Numbered from the stretch's first letter, positions 7,686-16,201 are shown. The stretch: DNA of 64,000 bases from Capillimicrobium parvum (GCF_021172045.1 NZ_CP087164.1:2790001-2854000); one strand, 5' to 3'. A program made the numbers and translations. Notes: generated by a model not told the origin, from the sequence alone.

Positions 7686-9497
7686 ATGGAGACCACTTCC
7701 GCCGCGCGCCGGCCTCGCGCGCTCGATGCCGCCACGATCCCGGAGGCGTTGCGGATCACCGCCGCCGAACGGGCCGATCACGTCGCCGTCCGCACCCAGG
7801 GCGGTGCGCAGGCGTGGACGTGGGCGCAGCTGCTCGAGCGCGTCGACGCCCTCGCCGCCGGCCTGCACCGGCTCGGCGTGCGTCGCGGCGACAGCGTCGC
7901 CCTGCTGCTCACCAACCGGCCGGAGTTCCACCTCGCGGACATGGCCGCCGCGACCCTCGGCGCGACGCCGTTCTCGATCTACAACACGTACTCGCCCGAG
8001 CAGATCGAGTTCGTGGTCACGGACGCCGGCGCGCGGGTGCTGATCGTGGAGCAGGCGCTGCTGGCCGGTGCGCTGGAGGCGCGCCAGGCGCTGCCGGGCC
8101 TCGAGCACGTGATCGTGGTCGACGGCCAGGCGCCGGAGGGCGCCCTGAGCCTCGAGGACGTGGTGGCCGCCGGCGCGCAGGACGACTTCGATCCGCGCGC
8201 GGCCTCCGCGGCGATCGAGCCCGACGACGTCGTCACGCTCATCTACACCTCCGGCACCACCGGGCCGCCGAAGGGCGTGCAGCTGACCCACCGCAACGTG
8301 ATGAGCGCGGTGGCGATCGTCAACGACCTCATCCGCCTGCCCGAGGACGGCCGCGTCATCTCGTGGCTGCCGGCCGCGCACGTCGCCGAGCGGGTCGCCC
8401 ACCATTACCTGCCGATCGCCTACGGCCTGCAGGTCACGTGCTGCCACGACCCGCGCCAGATCCTCGCCTACCTGCCCGAGGTCCGGCCCTCGTGGTTCTT
8501 CGCGGTGCCCCGCATCTGGGAGAAGCTCAAGGCCGGTCTGGAGGCGATGTTCGCCGGGCTGCCCGACGAGCAGCGCGAGGGCGCCCAGGCCGGTCTGCGG
8601 GCGGCGCTCGAGAAGGTCCGCCTCGAGCAGCGGGGCGAGCCGGTGCCCGGCGAGCTGGCGGCGCGGGTGGCCGCGGCAGACGAGGCGGTCTTCGCCCCGC
8701 TGCGCGCGCAGCTCGGCTTCGACGCGTTCGAGTCGGTGAACGTCGGCGCGGCGCCCACGCCCGTCGAGGTCCTCGAGTTCTTCCACGCCATCGGCATCCC
8801 GGTCGCCGAGCTGTGGGGCATGTCCGAGACGACCGGCGCGGGCTGCGTGAACCCGCCCGAGCGCATCAGGATCGGCAGCGTCGGACCGCCGTCGCCGGGC
8901 GTCGAGGCCAAGCTCGCGGAGGACGGCGAGCTGCTCGTCCGGGGCGACGTGGTCATGCCCGGCTACCGCAACCAGCCCGACCGCACGGCCGAGGCGATCG
9001 ACGCCGAGGGGTGGCTGCACACGGGCGACATCGCCGAGATCGACGAGGACGGCTACGTGCGCATCGTCGACCGCAAGAAGGAGCTGATCATCAACGCCGC
9101 CGGCAAGAACATGTCGCCGGCGAACATCGAGGCGACGCTGAAGGCGGCCTCGCCGCTCATCGGCCAGACGGCGGTCATCGGCGACGCGCGCCCGTACAAC
9201 ACGGCGCTCATCGTGCTCGACGCCGACTTCGGGCCGGCCTGGGCGGCGCAGCACGGCATCCAGGGCGCCGACCTCGCCGCGCTCGCGGGCGACGAGCGGG
9301 TGCGGGCCGCGGTCCAGGAGGGCGTCGACGCGGCGAACGCGCGCCTCGCCCGGGTGGAGCAGATCAAGCGCTTCCACATCGTGCGCGGCGACTGGCTGCC
9401 CGGCGGCGACGAGCTGACCCCGACGATGAAGCTCAAGCGCAAGCCGATCGCCGCGAAGTACGCGGCGGACATCGAGCGCCTCTACGGTGCATCGTAG
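7686..9497 (+). CDS. Long-chain fatty acid--CoA ligase (AMP-binding)
   Basis: Acyl-CoA synthetase of the ANL superfamily, activating a fatty acid as acyl-AMP and then acyl-CoA. The P-loop YTSGTTGPPKGV is at about residue 188, AELWGMSETTGAG is the adenylate motif, GWLHTGDIAEID and DRKKELIINAAGKNMSP form the hinge, and KLKRKPI contains the C-terminal catalytic Lys. The length is 603 residues. GGAGGGGAGGAG before the ATG is a strong ribosome binding site. The layout is that of FadD15/FACL-type enzymes, but the substrate chain length is not visible. It sits where ispG would be expected, so it is probably an insertion into the MEP operon. Confidence 0.9.
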   Translation: METTSAARRPRALDAATIPEALRITAAERADHVAVRTQGGAQAWTWAQLLERVDALAAGLHRLGVRRGDSVALLLTNRPEFHLADMAAATLGATPFSIYNTYSPEQIEFVVTDAGARVLIVEQALLAGALEARQALPGLEHVIVVDGQAPEGALSLEDVVAAGAQDDFDPRAASAAIEPDDVVTLIYTSGTTGPPKGVQLTHRNVMSAVAIVNDLIRLPEDGRVISWLPAAHVAERVAHHYLPIAYGLQVTCCHDPRQILAYLPEVRPSWFFAVPRIWEKLKAGLEAMFAGLPDEQREGAQAGLRAALEKVRLEQRGEPVPGELAARVAAADEAVFAPLRAQLGFDAFESVNVGAAPTPVEVLEFFHAIGIPVAELWGMSETTGAGCVNPPERIRIGSVGPPSPGVEAKLAEDGELLVRGDVVMPGYRNQPDRTAEAIDAEGWLHTGDIAEIDEDGYVRIVDRKKELIINAAGKNMSPANIEATLKAASPLIGQTAVIGDARPYNTALIVLDADFGPAWAAQHGIQGADLAALAGDERVRAAVQEGVDAANARLARVEQIKRFHIVRGDWLPGGDELTPTMKLKRKPIAAKYAADIERLYGAS

Positions 9498-9520
9498 GTC
9501 CGTCCGCCCCACGATGCACC
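9486..9520 (+). terminator. Hairpin overlapping the acyl-CoA ligase stop codon
   Basis: Perfect 10-bp inverted repeat: GGTGCATCGT at 9486-9495 and ACGATGCACC at 9511-9520, separated by 15 bases. The left arm contains the last codons and part of the stop. There is no U-run, as is usual in GC-rich actinobacteria. A third copy of GGTGCATCG follows at 9529. Confidence 0.6.
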
Positions 9521-9557
9521 GGCTCAAGGTGCATCGGCCGCGGCCGATCGACGGAGA

Positions 9558-9996
9558 GTGCCCGCTCTCCGCCGCGCCGGCCTGCTCGCCGTCCTGACCG
9601 CGTGCCTCGCTCCGATGGGCGGCGGTGCCGCGCATGCCGCGAAGCCGCGGACGCAGTTCGCGGTGGGCTCGTCGACCGTCCGCGTGGCGCAGGACGTCGC
9701 GCGCGCGCATTGGGGCACCGACCCGTGTTCCGGTGCCGTGACGATCCGCTGCCAACCCGGCCGCCAACGAGGACTGCCGGATCGACTTCAACGCGACGGC
9801 CGAGTTCGACTGGCCGAAGTTCTGCACCGTGCTCGTCCACGAGTACGGCCATCTGGCCGGGCGCCCGCACGACGACCACCCCGGCCACCTCATGTCGCCG
9901 ATCTACACGACGCCGCTCGCCGAGTGCGAGAGCCGCGCTACCGCGCGACGTGGGCCCGGGTCACGGCGCTCGGAGCCGCGGCGCCGAGCAGGCTGA
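9558..9996 (+). pseudogene. Secreted matrixin-like metalloprotease, frameshifted
   Basis: A short secreted zinc protease split over two frames. Frame A (GTG at 9558) gives a clear signal peptide (RRAGLLAVLTACLAPMGGGA, cleavage after AHA) and RVAQDVARAHWGTDPC. From about 9742 the coding signal moves to the next frame: NPAANEDCRIDFN, then FCTVLVHEYGHLAGRPH and LMSPIY, ending at TGA 9994-9996. HEYGH-LAG-RPH is the metzincin HExxHxxGxxH zinc motif. One single-base indel near 9740-9755 would restore an otherwise complete protein of about 145 residues, so this is either a recent pseudogene or a sequencing error. The last 59 bases overlap the 3' end of the minus-strand oxidase gene. Confidence 0.7.
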
Positions 9997-11002
9997 GCCC
10001 GCGGGCGATCTCCTCCTGCAGGAGGTCGAGCACTCGCCGCGCGCCATGCTCGCCTCCGGCGGCCAGGCCCCACAGCGGGGGGCGGCCGACGAGCACGGCC
10101 CGCGCGCCGAGCGCCAGGGCCACGAGCGCGTCCGTGCCGCGGCGTACGCCGCCGTCGACGAGGACCTCGATGCGGCCGTCGACCGCTTCGACGACCTCCG
10201 GGAGCATGTCGATCGTGGCCGCCACGCCGTCGAGCTGGCGCCCGCCGTGGTTGGAGACGACGATCCCGGCCACGCCGTGCTCGCAGGCCAGCGCGGCGTC
10301 CTCGGCGGTCTGTATGCCCTTGAGCAGCAGCGGCACCGGCAGCTCGGAGGCGAGCTGCTCGATGTCGCGCCAGCCGAGGTTGCCGTTGACGAGGCTGAAG
10401 AACTCGGCCGGCGTCGGGCACTCGAGCGTGCCGAGGGCGGCGCGCACGGCCGGCATGTCGATGTCGGGCGGGATCGTGAACCCGGTGCGCTCGTCGCGCT
10501 CGCGGCGCCCGGCGACCGCGGCGTCGACGGTGACGACGACCGCGCCGAAGCCGTGGCCGAGCGCCTCGTCGAGCAGGGCGCGCGTGACGGCGCGGTCGCG
10601 GAACACGTAGAGCTGAAACCAGCGCGGACCGTCGGTGACGACCTCCGAGGGGCGCGACGTGGCGAGCGTCGACAGGCAGAAGATCGTGCCGGCACCCGCG
10701 GCGGCGCGGGCCATCGCCGGCTCGGCGTCCGGGTGCGCCAGGCGCTGCAGCGCCGTGGGCGCGACGAGGAGCGGCATCGAGACCGGCGTCCCGAGGACGG
10801 TCGTGGCCGTGCTCGCCGGGAGCCCCTCGACCAGCACGCGGGGGCGCAGCCGCCGGCGGGCGTAGGCGTCGACGTTGTCGCGCATGGTGCGCTCGTCGCC
10901 GGCGCCGCCCGCGTAGTAGCCGTAGGCGCCGGCCTCCATGCGCTCGGCGGCGAGGCGCTCGAAGTCGGAGACGTTGACGGCGTCCTGCCAGGCGACGGTC
11001 AT
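9938..11002 (-). CDS. FMN-dependent alpha-hydroxy-acid oxidase/dehydrogenase
   Basis: Flavoprotein of the LldD/glycolate oxidase family, oxidising an L-2-hydroxyacid to the 2-oxoacid. The TIM-barrel landmarks are present in order: YYAGGAGDE, LLVAPTALQRLAHPDAE, LSTLATS, WFQLYVFRDR, VVTVDAAVAGRRERD, LLLKGIQT, then the catalytic VSNHGGRQLDGV with His and Arg, VLVDGGVRRGTD and ALALGARAVLVGRP. The length is 354 residues. The substrate (lactate, glycolate or mandelate) is not decidable. The start ATG overlaps the stop of the upstream methyltransferase gene (ATGA), so the two are cotranslated. Confidence 0.92.
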   Translation of the reverse strand: MTVAWQDAVNVSDFERLAAERMEAGAYGYYAGGAGDERTMRDNVDAYARRRLRPRVLVEGLPASTATTVLGTPVSMPLLVAPTALQRLAHPDAEPAMARAAAGAGTIFCLSTLATSRPSEVVTDGPRWFQLYVFRDRAVTRALLDEALGHGFGAVVVTVDAAVAGRRERDERTGFTIPPDIDMPAVRAALGTLECPTPAEFFSLVNGNLGWRDIEQLASELPVPLLLKGIQTAEDAALACEHGVAGIVVSNHGGRQLDGVAATIDMLPEVVEAVDGRIEVLVDGGVRRGTDALVALALGARAVLVGRPPLWGLAAGGEHGARRVLDLLQEEIARGLSLLGAAAPSAVTRAHVAR

Positions 11003-11613
11003 GGCGCGCGCAACGCTATCCAGGACTTGGCCAGTCCCGCCACCCGCTCGGCCACCAGCTGCGCGTCGGGGAACAGCCGCGCGACCTCTCCGCGGCGCAG
11101 CAGCGCGATCTCCTCCCAGCCGCCCGCCGCCCCCAGCCGCCAGTACGCGCGCCGGGCCCCGGCGGGCAGCCAGTGGGCGAACGGCAGCAGCGCGTGCGGC
11201 TCGACGGGGAACGAGTAGGCGGGCGTCTGCACCCACACGCCCCGGGCGACGCGGCGCAGCTCGGCGGCGTAGGCGGCGCGCCGCGCGGGCGGGAGGTGCT
11301 CGACCACGCTGCTCGAGTAGGCGAGGTCGAACGCGCCGTCCTCGAACGGCAGGCGCTCCGTCGCGTCGGCGCGCACGAACGGCCCCGGGTACGCCGGACG
11401 GTCGACGACGTCGACGCCGGTGACGTCCAGGTCCGGCGCCAGCCCGCGCAGTCCGAGGGCGCCGCACCCGACGTCGACGATGCGCGTCGCCGGCGTGACG
11501 CCCGTCAGGGCGAGGAACCGGGCATGCCGGCGGGCGCGCGCCCGCTGGGCGAGCGGCTCGGCCATCCGGGCCAGCGGCCCGCGGGCGGTTGCGTAGACGT
11601 TGGCAGCCGGCAT
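10999..11613 (-). CDS. Class I SAM-dependent methyltransferase
   Basis: Small methyltransferase of the Methyltransf_11 type (204 residues from the ATG at 11613). Motif I is visible as RIVDVGCGALGLRG, the acidic loop as VTGVDVVDRP, and the motif AFDLAYSSSVVEHLPP marks the UbiE/Methyltransf_11 fold. C-terminal PAYSFPVEPHALLPFAHWLP suggests the lipid- or sugar-methylating branch, but no substrate can be named. An upstream extension is open but lacks a better start. It lies head-to-head with ispG across about 190 bp and is coupled to the hydroxyacid oxidase gene through an ATGA overlap. Confidence 0.85.
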   Translation of the reverse strand: MPAANVYATARGPLARMAEPLAQRARARRHARFLALTGVTPATRIVDVGCGALGLRGLAPDLDVTGVDVVDRPAYPGPFVRADATERLPFEDGAFDLAYSSSVVEHLPPARRAAYAAELRRVARGVWVQTPAYSFPVEPHALLPFAHWLPAGARRAYWRLGAAGGWEEIALLRRGEVARLFPDAQLVAERVAGLAKSWIALRAP

Positions 11614-11804
11614 CCGGAGCGCTCGTACACTAAGTGGCCCGTCCCGCAACCGTCGGCCCGAAATGACACCCATCGATCACCGCCTGCCTGCGTCCTCGAC
11701 CTTCGAAATCCCAGAGGGATTCCTTCAGGTCTGCGTCCTTGGCAGTCGGCGCCGCTGGGCGCCCTTTCGAACCGACGGTCACGAGACGAACCACTAGGTA
11801 GTCG

Positions 11805-13064
11805 ATGGCTTCCGAGCGACAGATCCACGTCGGCGGCGTGCCGATCGGGGGCGGTGCCCCGGTCGCGGTGCAGACGATGACCAAGACGGAGACGGCCAAC
11901 CTCCAGGCGACGATGGACCAGATCCACCGTGTGGCCGAGGCGGGCGCGGACATCGTGCGCTGCGCCGTCCCGCGCGAGCAGGACGTCGAGGCGCTGAAGA
12001 CGATCGTGCGCGAGTCGCCGATCCCGATCATCGCCGACATCCACTTCAACCACACGCTCGCGCTCAAGGCGCTCGATGCCGGCGCGCACTGCGTGCGGAT
12101 CAACCCCGGCAACATCGGCGGCCCCGACAAGGTCGCCGAGGTCATCGCCAAGGCGAAGGAGAAGGACACGCCGATCCGCGTGGGCGTGAACTCCGGCTCG
12201 CTGCCCAAGCACCTGCGCGATCTCGAGTACAGCGATCCGGTCGAGGCGCTCGTGCGCGCGGCCACCGAGACGGTCGAGCTCATGGAGCGCCTGGACTTCA
12301 CGAACTTCAAGATCTCGATGAAGTCGACGTCGGTGCCGAACACGATCCACTCCAACCGGCGCCTCGCCGAGCGGATCCCGTACCCGCTGCACCTCGGCGT
12401 GACCGAGGCGGGGACGAAGTGGTCGGGCTCGCTGAAGAGCGCGGTCGGGCTCGGCACGCTGCTGGCCGACGGGATCGGCGACACCATCCGCATCTCCCTC
12501 TCGACGTTCCACGCCGAGGAGGAGGTCAAGGTCGCCTGGGAGATCCTCAAGGCGCTCAAGCTGCGCGAGCGCGGTCCCGTCCTCATCGCCTGTCCCACCT
12601 GTGGGCGGCTGCAGTTCGACATGGACTCGGTCGTCGCGGAGGTCGAGCGGCGCCTGGAGGCCTACGAGGATCCGATCGAGGTCTCGATCCTAGGCTGTGC
12701 GGTCAACGGGATCGGCGAGGCCCGCCACGCGGACTTCGGCATCACCGGGGCCAAGGACATGGGGATGATCTACTCCAAGGGCGAGCCGTTGAAGAAGGTC
12801 GCCACGGAGAGCCTCGTCGACGAGCTGTTCGCGGAGATCGACCGCTACTACGCCGCGGGCAAGACCGTCGTCCGCGACGAGGCGGCGGCCGCCGAGGCCG
12901 CGGCGTGGCTGGCCGAGGAGGAGGACGCGACGGCGATGACGCCCGAGCGCCTGGCCGCCCTCGAGGCCGAGAAGGCGCGCGAGGAGGCCGACGGCCTCGA
13001 CGTGCGCGAGCTGCTCGACGAAGAGCAGTCCCCGGTCGCCGGGCGGCGCTTCACCCGCGCGTAG
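11805..13064 (+). CDS. ispG: 4-hydroxy-3-methylbut-2-en-1-yl diphosphate synthase
   Basis: IspG (GcpE), the [4Fe-4S] enzyme that reductively opens MEcPP to HMBPP in the MEP pathway. VAVQTMTKTETANL opens the TIM barrel, PIIADIHFNHTLALKAL and CVRINPGNIGG follow, and the cluster ligands are the two Cys of CPTCGRLQ (about residues 263 and 266) and the Cys of LGCAVNGIGEARHADFGI (about 298). The protein has 419 residues, including an Ala/Glu-rich C-terminal extension of about 50 that is not needed for the fold. There is no strong ribosome binding site; AGGTAG precedes the ATG. It completes the dxr/ispG pair of this window. Confidence 0.97.
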   Translation: MASERQIHVGGVPIGGGAPVAVQTMTKTETANLQATMDQIHRVAEAGADIVRCAVPREQDVEALKTIVRESPIPIIADIHFNHTLALKALDAGAHCVRINPGNIGGPDKVAEVIAKAKEKDTPIRVGVNSGSLPKHLRDLEYSDPVEALVRAATETVELMERLDFTNFKISMKSTSVPNTIHSNRRLAERIPYPLHLGVTEAGTKWSGSLKSAVGLGTLLADGIGDTIRISLSTFHAEEEVKVAWEILKALKLRERGPVLIACPTCGRLQFDMDSVVAEVERRLEAYEDPIEVSILGCAVNGIGEARHADFGITGAKDMGMIYSKGEPLKKVATESLVDELFAEIDRYYAAGKTVVRDEAAAAEAAAWLAEEEDATAMTPERLAALEAEKAREEADGLDVRELLDEEQSPVAGRRFTRA

Positions 13065-13109
13065 CGACGCGTCCGCGCACCGGCGGGCCGCCCATCGGCC
13101 CGTGCCGCG

Positions 13110-13115
13110 TAGGCT
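13110..13115 (+). promoter_or_regulatory. Probable -10 element of proS
   Basis: TAGGCT lies 10 bases before the proS ATG at 13126, with no ribosome binding site between. This fits a leaderless or near-leaderless start and argues against the upstream in-frame GTG at 13102. Confidence 0.45.
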
Positions 13116-13125
13116 TTCGCGTCTC

Positions 13126-14772
13126 ATGCACCGCCAATCGAACCTGCTCCTGCCGACCGAGCGCCAGGCGCCCGCCGACGCCGAGGCGATCTCTCACAAG
13201 CTCATGGTCCGTGCCGGCCTCATCCGTCAGATCGGCAGCGGCCTGTGGAGCTGGCTGCCGGCCGGCTGGCGCGTGCACGAGCGGATCGTGCAGATCATCC
13301 GCGAGGAGCTCGACGCGATCGGCGGGCAGGAGATGCTCATGCCGGTGCTGGTGCCCGCGGAGCTGTGGAAGCGCAGCGGCCGCTACGGCATCGACGAGCT
13401 CTTCAAGCTGCGCGACCGGCGCGACGCCGAGCTCGTGCTCTCGATGACCCACGAGGAGGTCGTCACGACCCACGTCGCGCAGGTCGTGCGCTCCTACCGC
13501 GACCTGCCGCTGATCCTCTACCACTTCCAGACGAAGGAGCGCGACGAGCCGCGCCCGCGCGCCGGGGTGCTGCGCACGCGCGAGTTCATCATGAAGGACG
13601 CCTACACGTTCGACCGCGACGCGGCCGGCCTGGAGGAGGGTTACCAGAAGCACATCGTGGCCTACGACCGGATCTTCGACCGCACCGGCCTGGAGTGGTA
13701 CCGGGTCGAGTCCGACGTCGGCATGATGGGCGGCCTGGGCGCGCACGAGTACATGGCGCCGGCTCCGGCGGGCGAGAACGACGTGGCGCTGGCGCCCGGG
13801 TACGCGGCGAACGTCGAGGTGGCCAGCGCGGACCCCCAGCCGGTCGCGGAGCTGCAGCTCGAGGGCGAGTTCCACACGCCGGGCATGACGACGATCGAGG
13901 CGGTCGCGACCCATCTCGGCGTCGGCACGGGCAACCTGCTCAAGGCGTTCCCGGTGATCACCGAGGCGCGTGGGCTGGTGACGGTCTTCGTCCGCGGCGA
14001 CCACCGGGTCAACGACATCAAGCTGCAGAACGCCCTCGGCGAGGCGTTCCGGCCCGCCGAGGCCGGCGAGCTGCCGGGTCCCGGCGGCTTTCTCGGGCCG
14101 ACCGGCCAGGGGGTCGAGGTGTACGACGAGGCGGTCACGCCCGGCCGCTACGTCGCGGGCGCCAACCGCGAGGACTACCACGTCGTCGTCGAGGTGCCGG
14201 CCGGCGACCGCCTGGACGTCCGCACCGTGCAGGAGGGCGACCTGGTCGACGGCAACCCGATCACGGTGGAGCCGGCGATCGAGGTCGGCAACATCTTCAA
14301 GCTCGGCACCCGGTACTCCGAGCCGCTGGACGCGACGTACCTCGACGTGGACGGACGCGAGCAGTTCGTCTGGATGGGCTCCTACGGGATCGGGCCGGCG
14401 CGCATCGCCGCAGCGGCGGTCGAGCAGTTCGCCGACGACAACGGCATCTCGTGGCCCCGGGCGCTCGCGCCGTGGGACGTCCACGTGGTGGCGCTGGGCA
14501 AGGAGGACGAGCTCGCGGCGGCCGAGGCGCTGGCGCGGGAGATCGAGGCCGAGGGGCTGAGCGTGCTGCTCGACGACCGGCCGCTGCGGCCGGGCGAGAA
14601 GTTCGCCGACGCCGAGCTGCTCGGCTGCCCGCTGCGCCTGACCGTCGGCAAGCGCGCGCTCGAGTCCGGGACCGCCGAGGTCCAGGTCCGCCGGGGACGC
14701 GAGGCCCGCGGCGGCGTGCCGCTGCAGGGCGGTGCGCCGGCCGTGGCGGAGCTGTGGCGAAACCTCCCCTGA
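13126..14772 (+). CDS. proS: Prolyl-tRNA synthetase, bacterial type
   Basis: Class II aminoacyl-tRNA synthetase charging tRNA-Pro. Motif 1 lies in EELDAIGGQEMLMPVLVPAELWKRSGR; motif 2 is TKERDEPRPRAGVLRTREFIMKDAYTFD. The editing (INS, YbaK-like) domain is present between motifs 2 and 3 (EAVATHLGVGTGNLLKAF and VRGDHRVNDIKLQNAL), so this is the bacterial editing-competent form. Motif 3 is GSYGIGPARIAAAAVEQ, followed by a His/Gly-type anticodon-binding domain. The length is 548 residues. The ATG at 13126 gives the usual N-terminus SNLLLPTERQAPADAEAISH. The 3' end overlaps the next gene by 19 bases. Confidence 0.97.
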   Translation: MHRQSNLLLPTERQAPADAEAISHKLMVRAGLIRQIGSGLWSWLPAGWRVHERIVQIIREELDAIGGQEMLMPVLVPAELWKRSGRYGIDELFKLRDRRDAELVLSMTHEEVVTTHVAQVVRSYRDLPLILYHFQTKERDEPRPRAGVLRTREFIMKDAYTFDRDAAGLEEGYQKHIVAYDRIFDRTGLEWYRVESDVGMMGGLGAHEYMAPAPAGENDVALAPGYAANVEVASADPQPVAELQLEGEFHTPGMTTIEAVATHLGVGTGNLLKAFPVITEARGLVTVFVRGDHRVNDIKLQNALGEAFRPAEAGELPGPGGFLGPTGQGVEVYDEAVTPGRYVAGANREDYHVVVEVPAGDRLDVRTVQEGDLVDGNPITVEPAIEVGNIFKLGTRYSEPLDATYLDVDGREQFVWMGSYGIGPARIAAAAVEQFADDNGISWPRALAPWDVHVVALGKEDELAAAEALAREIEAEGLSVLLDDRPLRPGEKFADAELLGCPLRLTVGKRALESGTAEVQVRRGREARGGVPLQGGAPAVAELWRNLP

Positions 14773-15380
14773 CGTTCCGTCGTCTGAGCGGTCTGGACCG
14801 CTCCGGCGCGCCGCCGCCCGAGACGCAGGCGGGCCAGCCGCTGCGCCCATGGACGATCCCGAACTTCATCGGCTACGCGCGCCTGGCGCTCGTGCCGGTC
14901 TTCCTCGTCCTCGCCCTGTCGTCGGACACGGGCACGGATCCGCTGCCCGCCGTGCTGTTCGCGGTGGCGGTGTGGGGCGACTACGCCGACGGCATCGCCG
15001 CGCGGGTGACGGGCCAGTACAGCCGCCTCGGCACGCTGCTGGATCCGATCGTCGACCGCCTCATCATCCTCGCCGGGGTCGTCGTCTGCTGGCGCTTCGA
15101 GCTGCTGCCCCGGTGGGCGATCGCCGTGCTCGCGGGGCGCGAGCTGTTCATGCTGCTCGCGGGGCAGTACGCGGTGCGCCATGGCGTGGAGCTGAAGATC
15201 AACTGGCCGGGCCGCTGGTCGGTGTGGCCGCTGATGAGCGCGATCTTCCTGGCGCTGTGCGGCGTGGAGGACGTGGCGGCGGTCCTGCTCTACGTCGGTC
15301 TCGCTCTCGCGCTCTGGGCGACGGTGCTCTACGGTGTGTCCGCGGTTCGCCAATTGCGCGAACCCTCAAGGTCAACTTGA
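14754..15380 (+). CDS. pgsA: CDP-alcohol phosphatidyltransferase (PgsA-like)
   Basis: Integral membrane phospholipid synthase that transfers a phosphatidyl group from CDP-diacylglycerol to an alcohol. The CDP-OH-P signature DG-x2-AR-x8-G-x3-D-x3-D is intact: it starts DYADGIAARVTG and ends LGTLLDPIVD, with the preceding Asp also present. About five to six membrane helices lie in 208 residues. The start is GTG at 14754 inside the end of proS (19-base overlap), giving VAKPPLTF. Glycerol-3-phosphate is the likeliest acceptor given the length, but inositol-phosphate synthases share the motif. The substrate would come from the cdsA gene of this window. Confidence 0.8.
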   Translation: MAKPPLTFRRLSGLDRSGAPPPETQAGQPLRPWTIPNFIGYARLALVPVFLVLALSSDTGTDPLPAVLFAVAVWGDYADGIAARVTGQYSRLGTLLDPIVDRLIILAGVVVCWRFELLPRWAIAVLAGRELFMLLAGQYAVRHGVELKINWPGRWSVWPLMSAIFLALCGVEDVAAVLLYVGLALALWATVLYGVSAVRQLREPSRST

Positions 15381-15403
15381 CGTTCGGAAAAATGGGCTAT
15401 GCT
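15377..15403 (+). promoter_or_regulatory. Probable sigma-70 type promoter for the RsiG-like gene
   Basis: TTGACG (15377-15382) and TATGCT (15398-15403) are separated by 15 bases in a locally A/T-rich stretch at the end of the pgsA-like gene. The spacer is short, so strength is uncertain. The next gene starts 48 bases after the -10. Confidence 0.5.
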
Positions 15404-15451
15404 CAGCCTCGCTCGTCGTCACGCCGCGCTTCCCCTGTAGGAGTCATTCCC

Positions 15452-15706
15452 ATGGACACCTTCCCCGACCTTGGCTCGCTCTCGGACCAGGAGCTCAAGG
15501 ACCTCATCCAGCAGCTGACCGAGGAGGAGGTCGACATCTCCTACAAGCGCCGCATCCTCCACGGCAAGATCGACATCCTCCGCGCCGAGCTCGTCAACCG
15601 CCTACGCAAGAAGCACGAGGGCGGCGAGGAGGTCATCACGGGCGATGACGTCCGCCGCCTCACCGACATCCTCGCTGGTCGCGCCGGCGAGGAGCCGGCC
15701 TCCTAG
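15452..15706 (+). CDS. RsiG-like small protein with one c-di-GMP-type motif
   Basis: Small helical protein of 84 residues. Residues 26-41 fit the signature of the c-di-GMP-dependent anti-sigma factor RsiG, E(X)3S(X)2R(X)3Q(X)3D: Glu26, Ser30, Arg33, His37, Asp41, with His in place of Gln. Known from the family: Streptomyces RsiG carries two motif copies in a coiled-coil hairpin and sequesters the sigma factor WhiG, while the Rubrobacter protein has a single copy and works as a homodimer. The present protein has one copy, so a dimeric form is expected. TAGGAG 8 bases before the ATG is a good ribosome binding site, and a promoter is visible upstream. No WhiG-type sigma gene lies in the window. 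The function is inferred from the motif. Confidence 0.65.
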   Translation: MDTFPDLGSLSDQELKDLIQQLTEEEVDISYKRRILHGKIDILRAELVNRLRKKHEGGEEVITGDDVRRLTDILAGRAGEEPAS

Positions 15707-15727
15707 CGCTCCCGCTCGTCGATCGGC

Positions 15728-16201
15728 ATGGCGCTGCATTGCCCGGAGTGCGGCTTCGTCAACGCGGACGGGGCGAACTACTGCCAGAAGTGCGGAGCGT
15801 TTCTCGCCGCACAGGAGACGCCTGCCGGCTCTGACCCGGTCACGGCGACCTACCGCGTCGGCGAGACCGGAGAGCTGATCCCGGTCGACCTGGACACCGC
15901 AGCCTCGGAGGGACCCGTGCTCGTGATCCGCTCGGGCGGCGGCCGGACGGGCGAGTCGTTCCCGCTCGACGGCGACCGCATGACGATCGGCCGCCGGCCG
16001 GACTCCGACATCTTCCTCGACGATGTCACCGTCTCGCGCGACCACGCGCTGCTCGTGCGCCGCGGCAACGACCTCTACCTGGACGATCTCGGGTCGCTCA
16101 ACGGCTCCTACGTGAACCGCAGGCGCATCGAGTCGCATCAGCTCGATGACGGCGACGAGCTGCAGATCGGCAAGTACAAGCTGACGTTCCTGCAGCGGTG
16201 A
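15728..16201 (+). CDS. Zinc-ribbon FHA domain protein (GarA/OdhI-like)
   Basis: Phosphothreonine-binding regulator of 157 residues. The N-terminus is a zinc ribbon (CPECG and, 13 residues on, CQKCG). A Thr-containing linker (DPVTATYRVGE) stands where GarA and OdhI carry the kinase-phosphorylated ETT site. The FHA domain follows: MTIGRRPDSDIFLDD, VSRDHALL and DLGSLNGSYVNRRRI contain the conserved Gly-Arg, Ser-x-x-His and Asn-Gly residues. In mycobacteria and corynebacteria GarA/OdhI inhibits 2-oxoglutarate dehydrogenase and controls glutamate metabolism. The next gene is FtsR-like, as in those genomes, and its GTG start overlaps this stop by 4 bases. Confidence 0.85.
   Translation: MALHCPECGFVNADGANYCQKCGAFLAAQETPAGSDPVTATYRVGETGELIPVDLDTAASEGPVLVIRSGGGRTGESFPLDGDRMTIGRRPDSDIFLDDVTVSRDHALLVRRGNDLYLDDLGSLNGSYVNRRRIESHQLDDGDELQIGKYKLTFLQR

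Noticed and set aside
7814-11218. Very long open frame across the acyl-CoA ligase and oxidase region
   Set aside because: Its translation is Arg/Ala/Gly-rich low complexity, it overlaps two well-supported genes in other frames, and it arises from the scarcity of stop codons in GC-rich DNA.
11662-11797. Short plus-strand frame in the ispG/methyltransferase gap, as a leader peptide
   Set aside because: The codon third positions are not GC-biased and no promoter or ribosome binding site is convincing, so there is no positive support.
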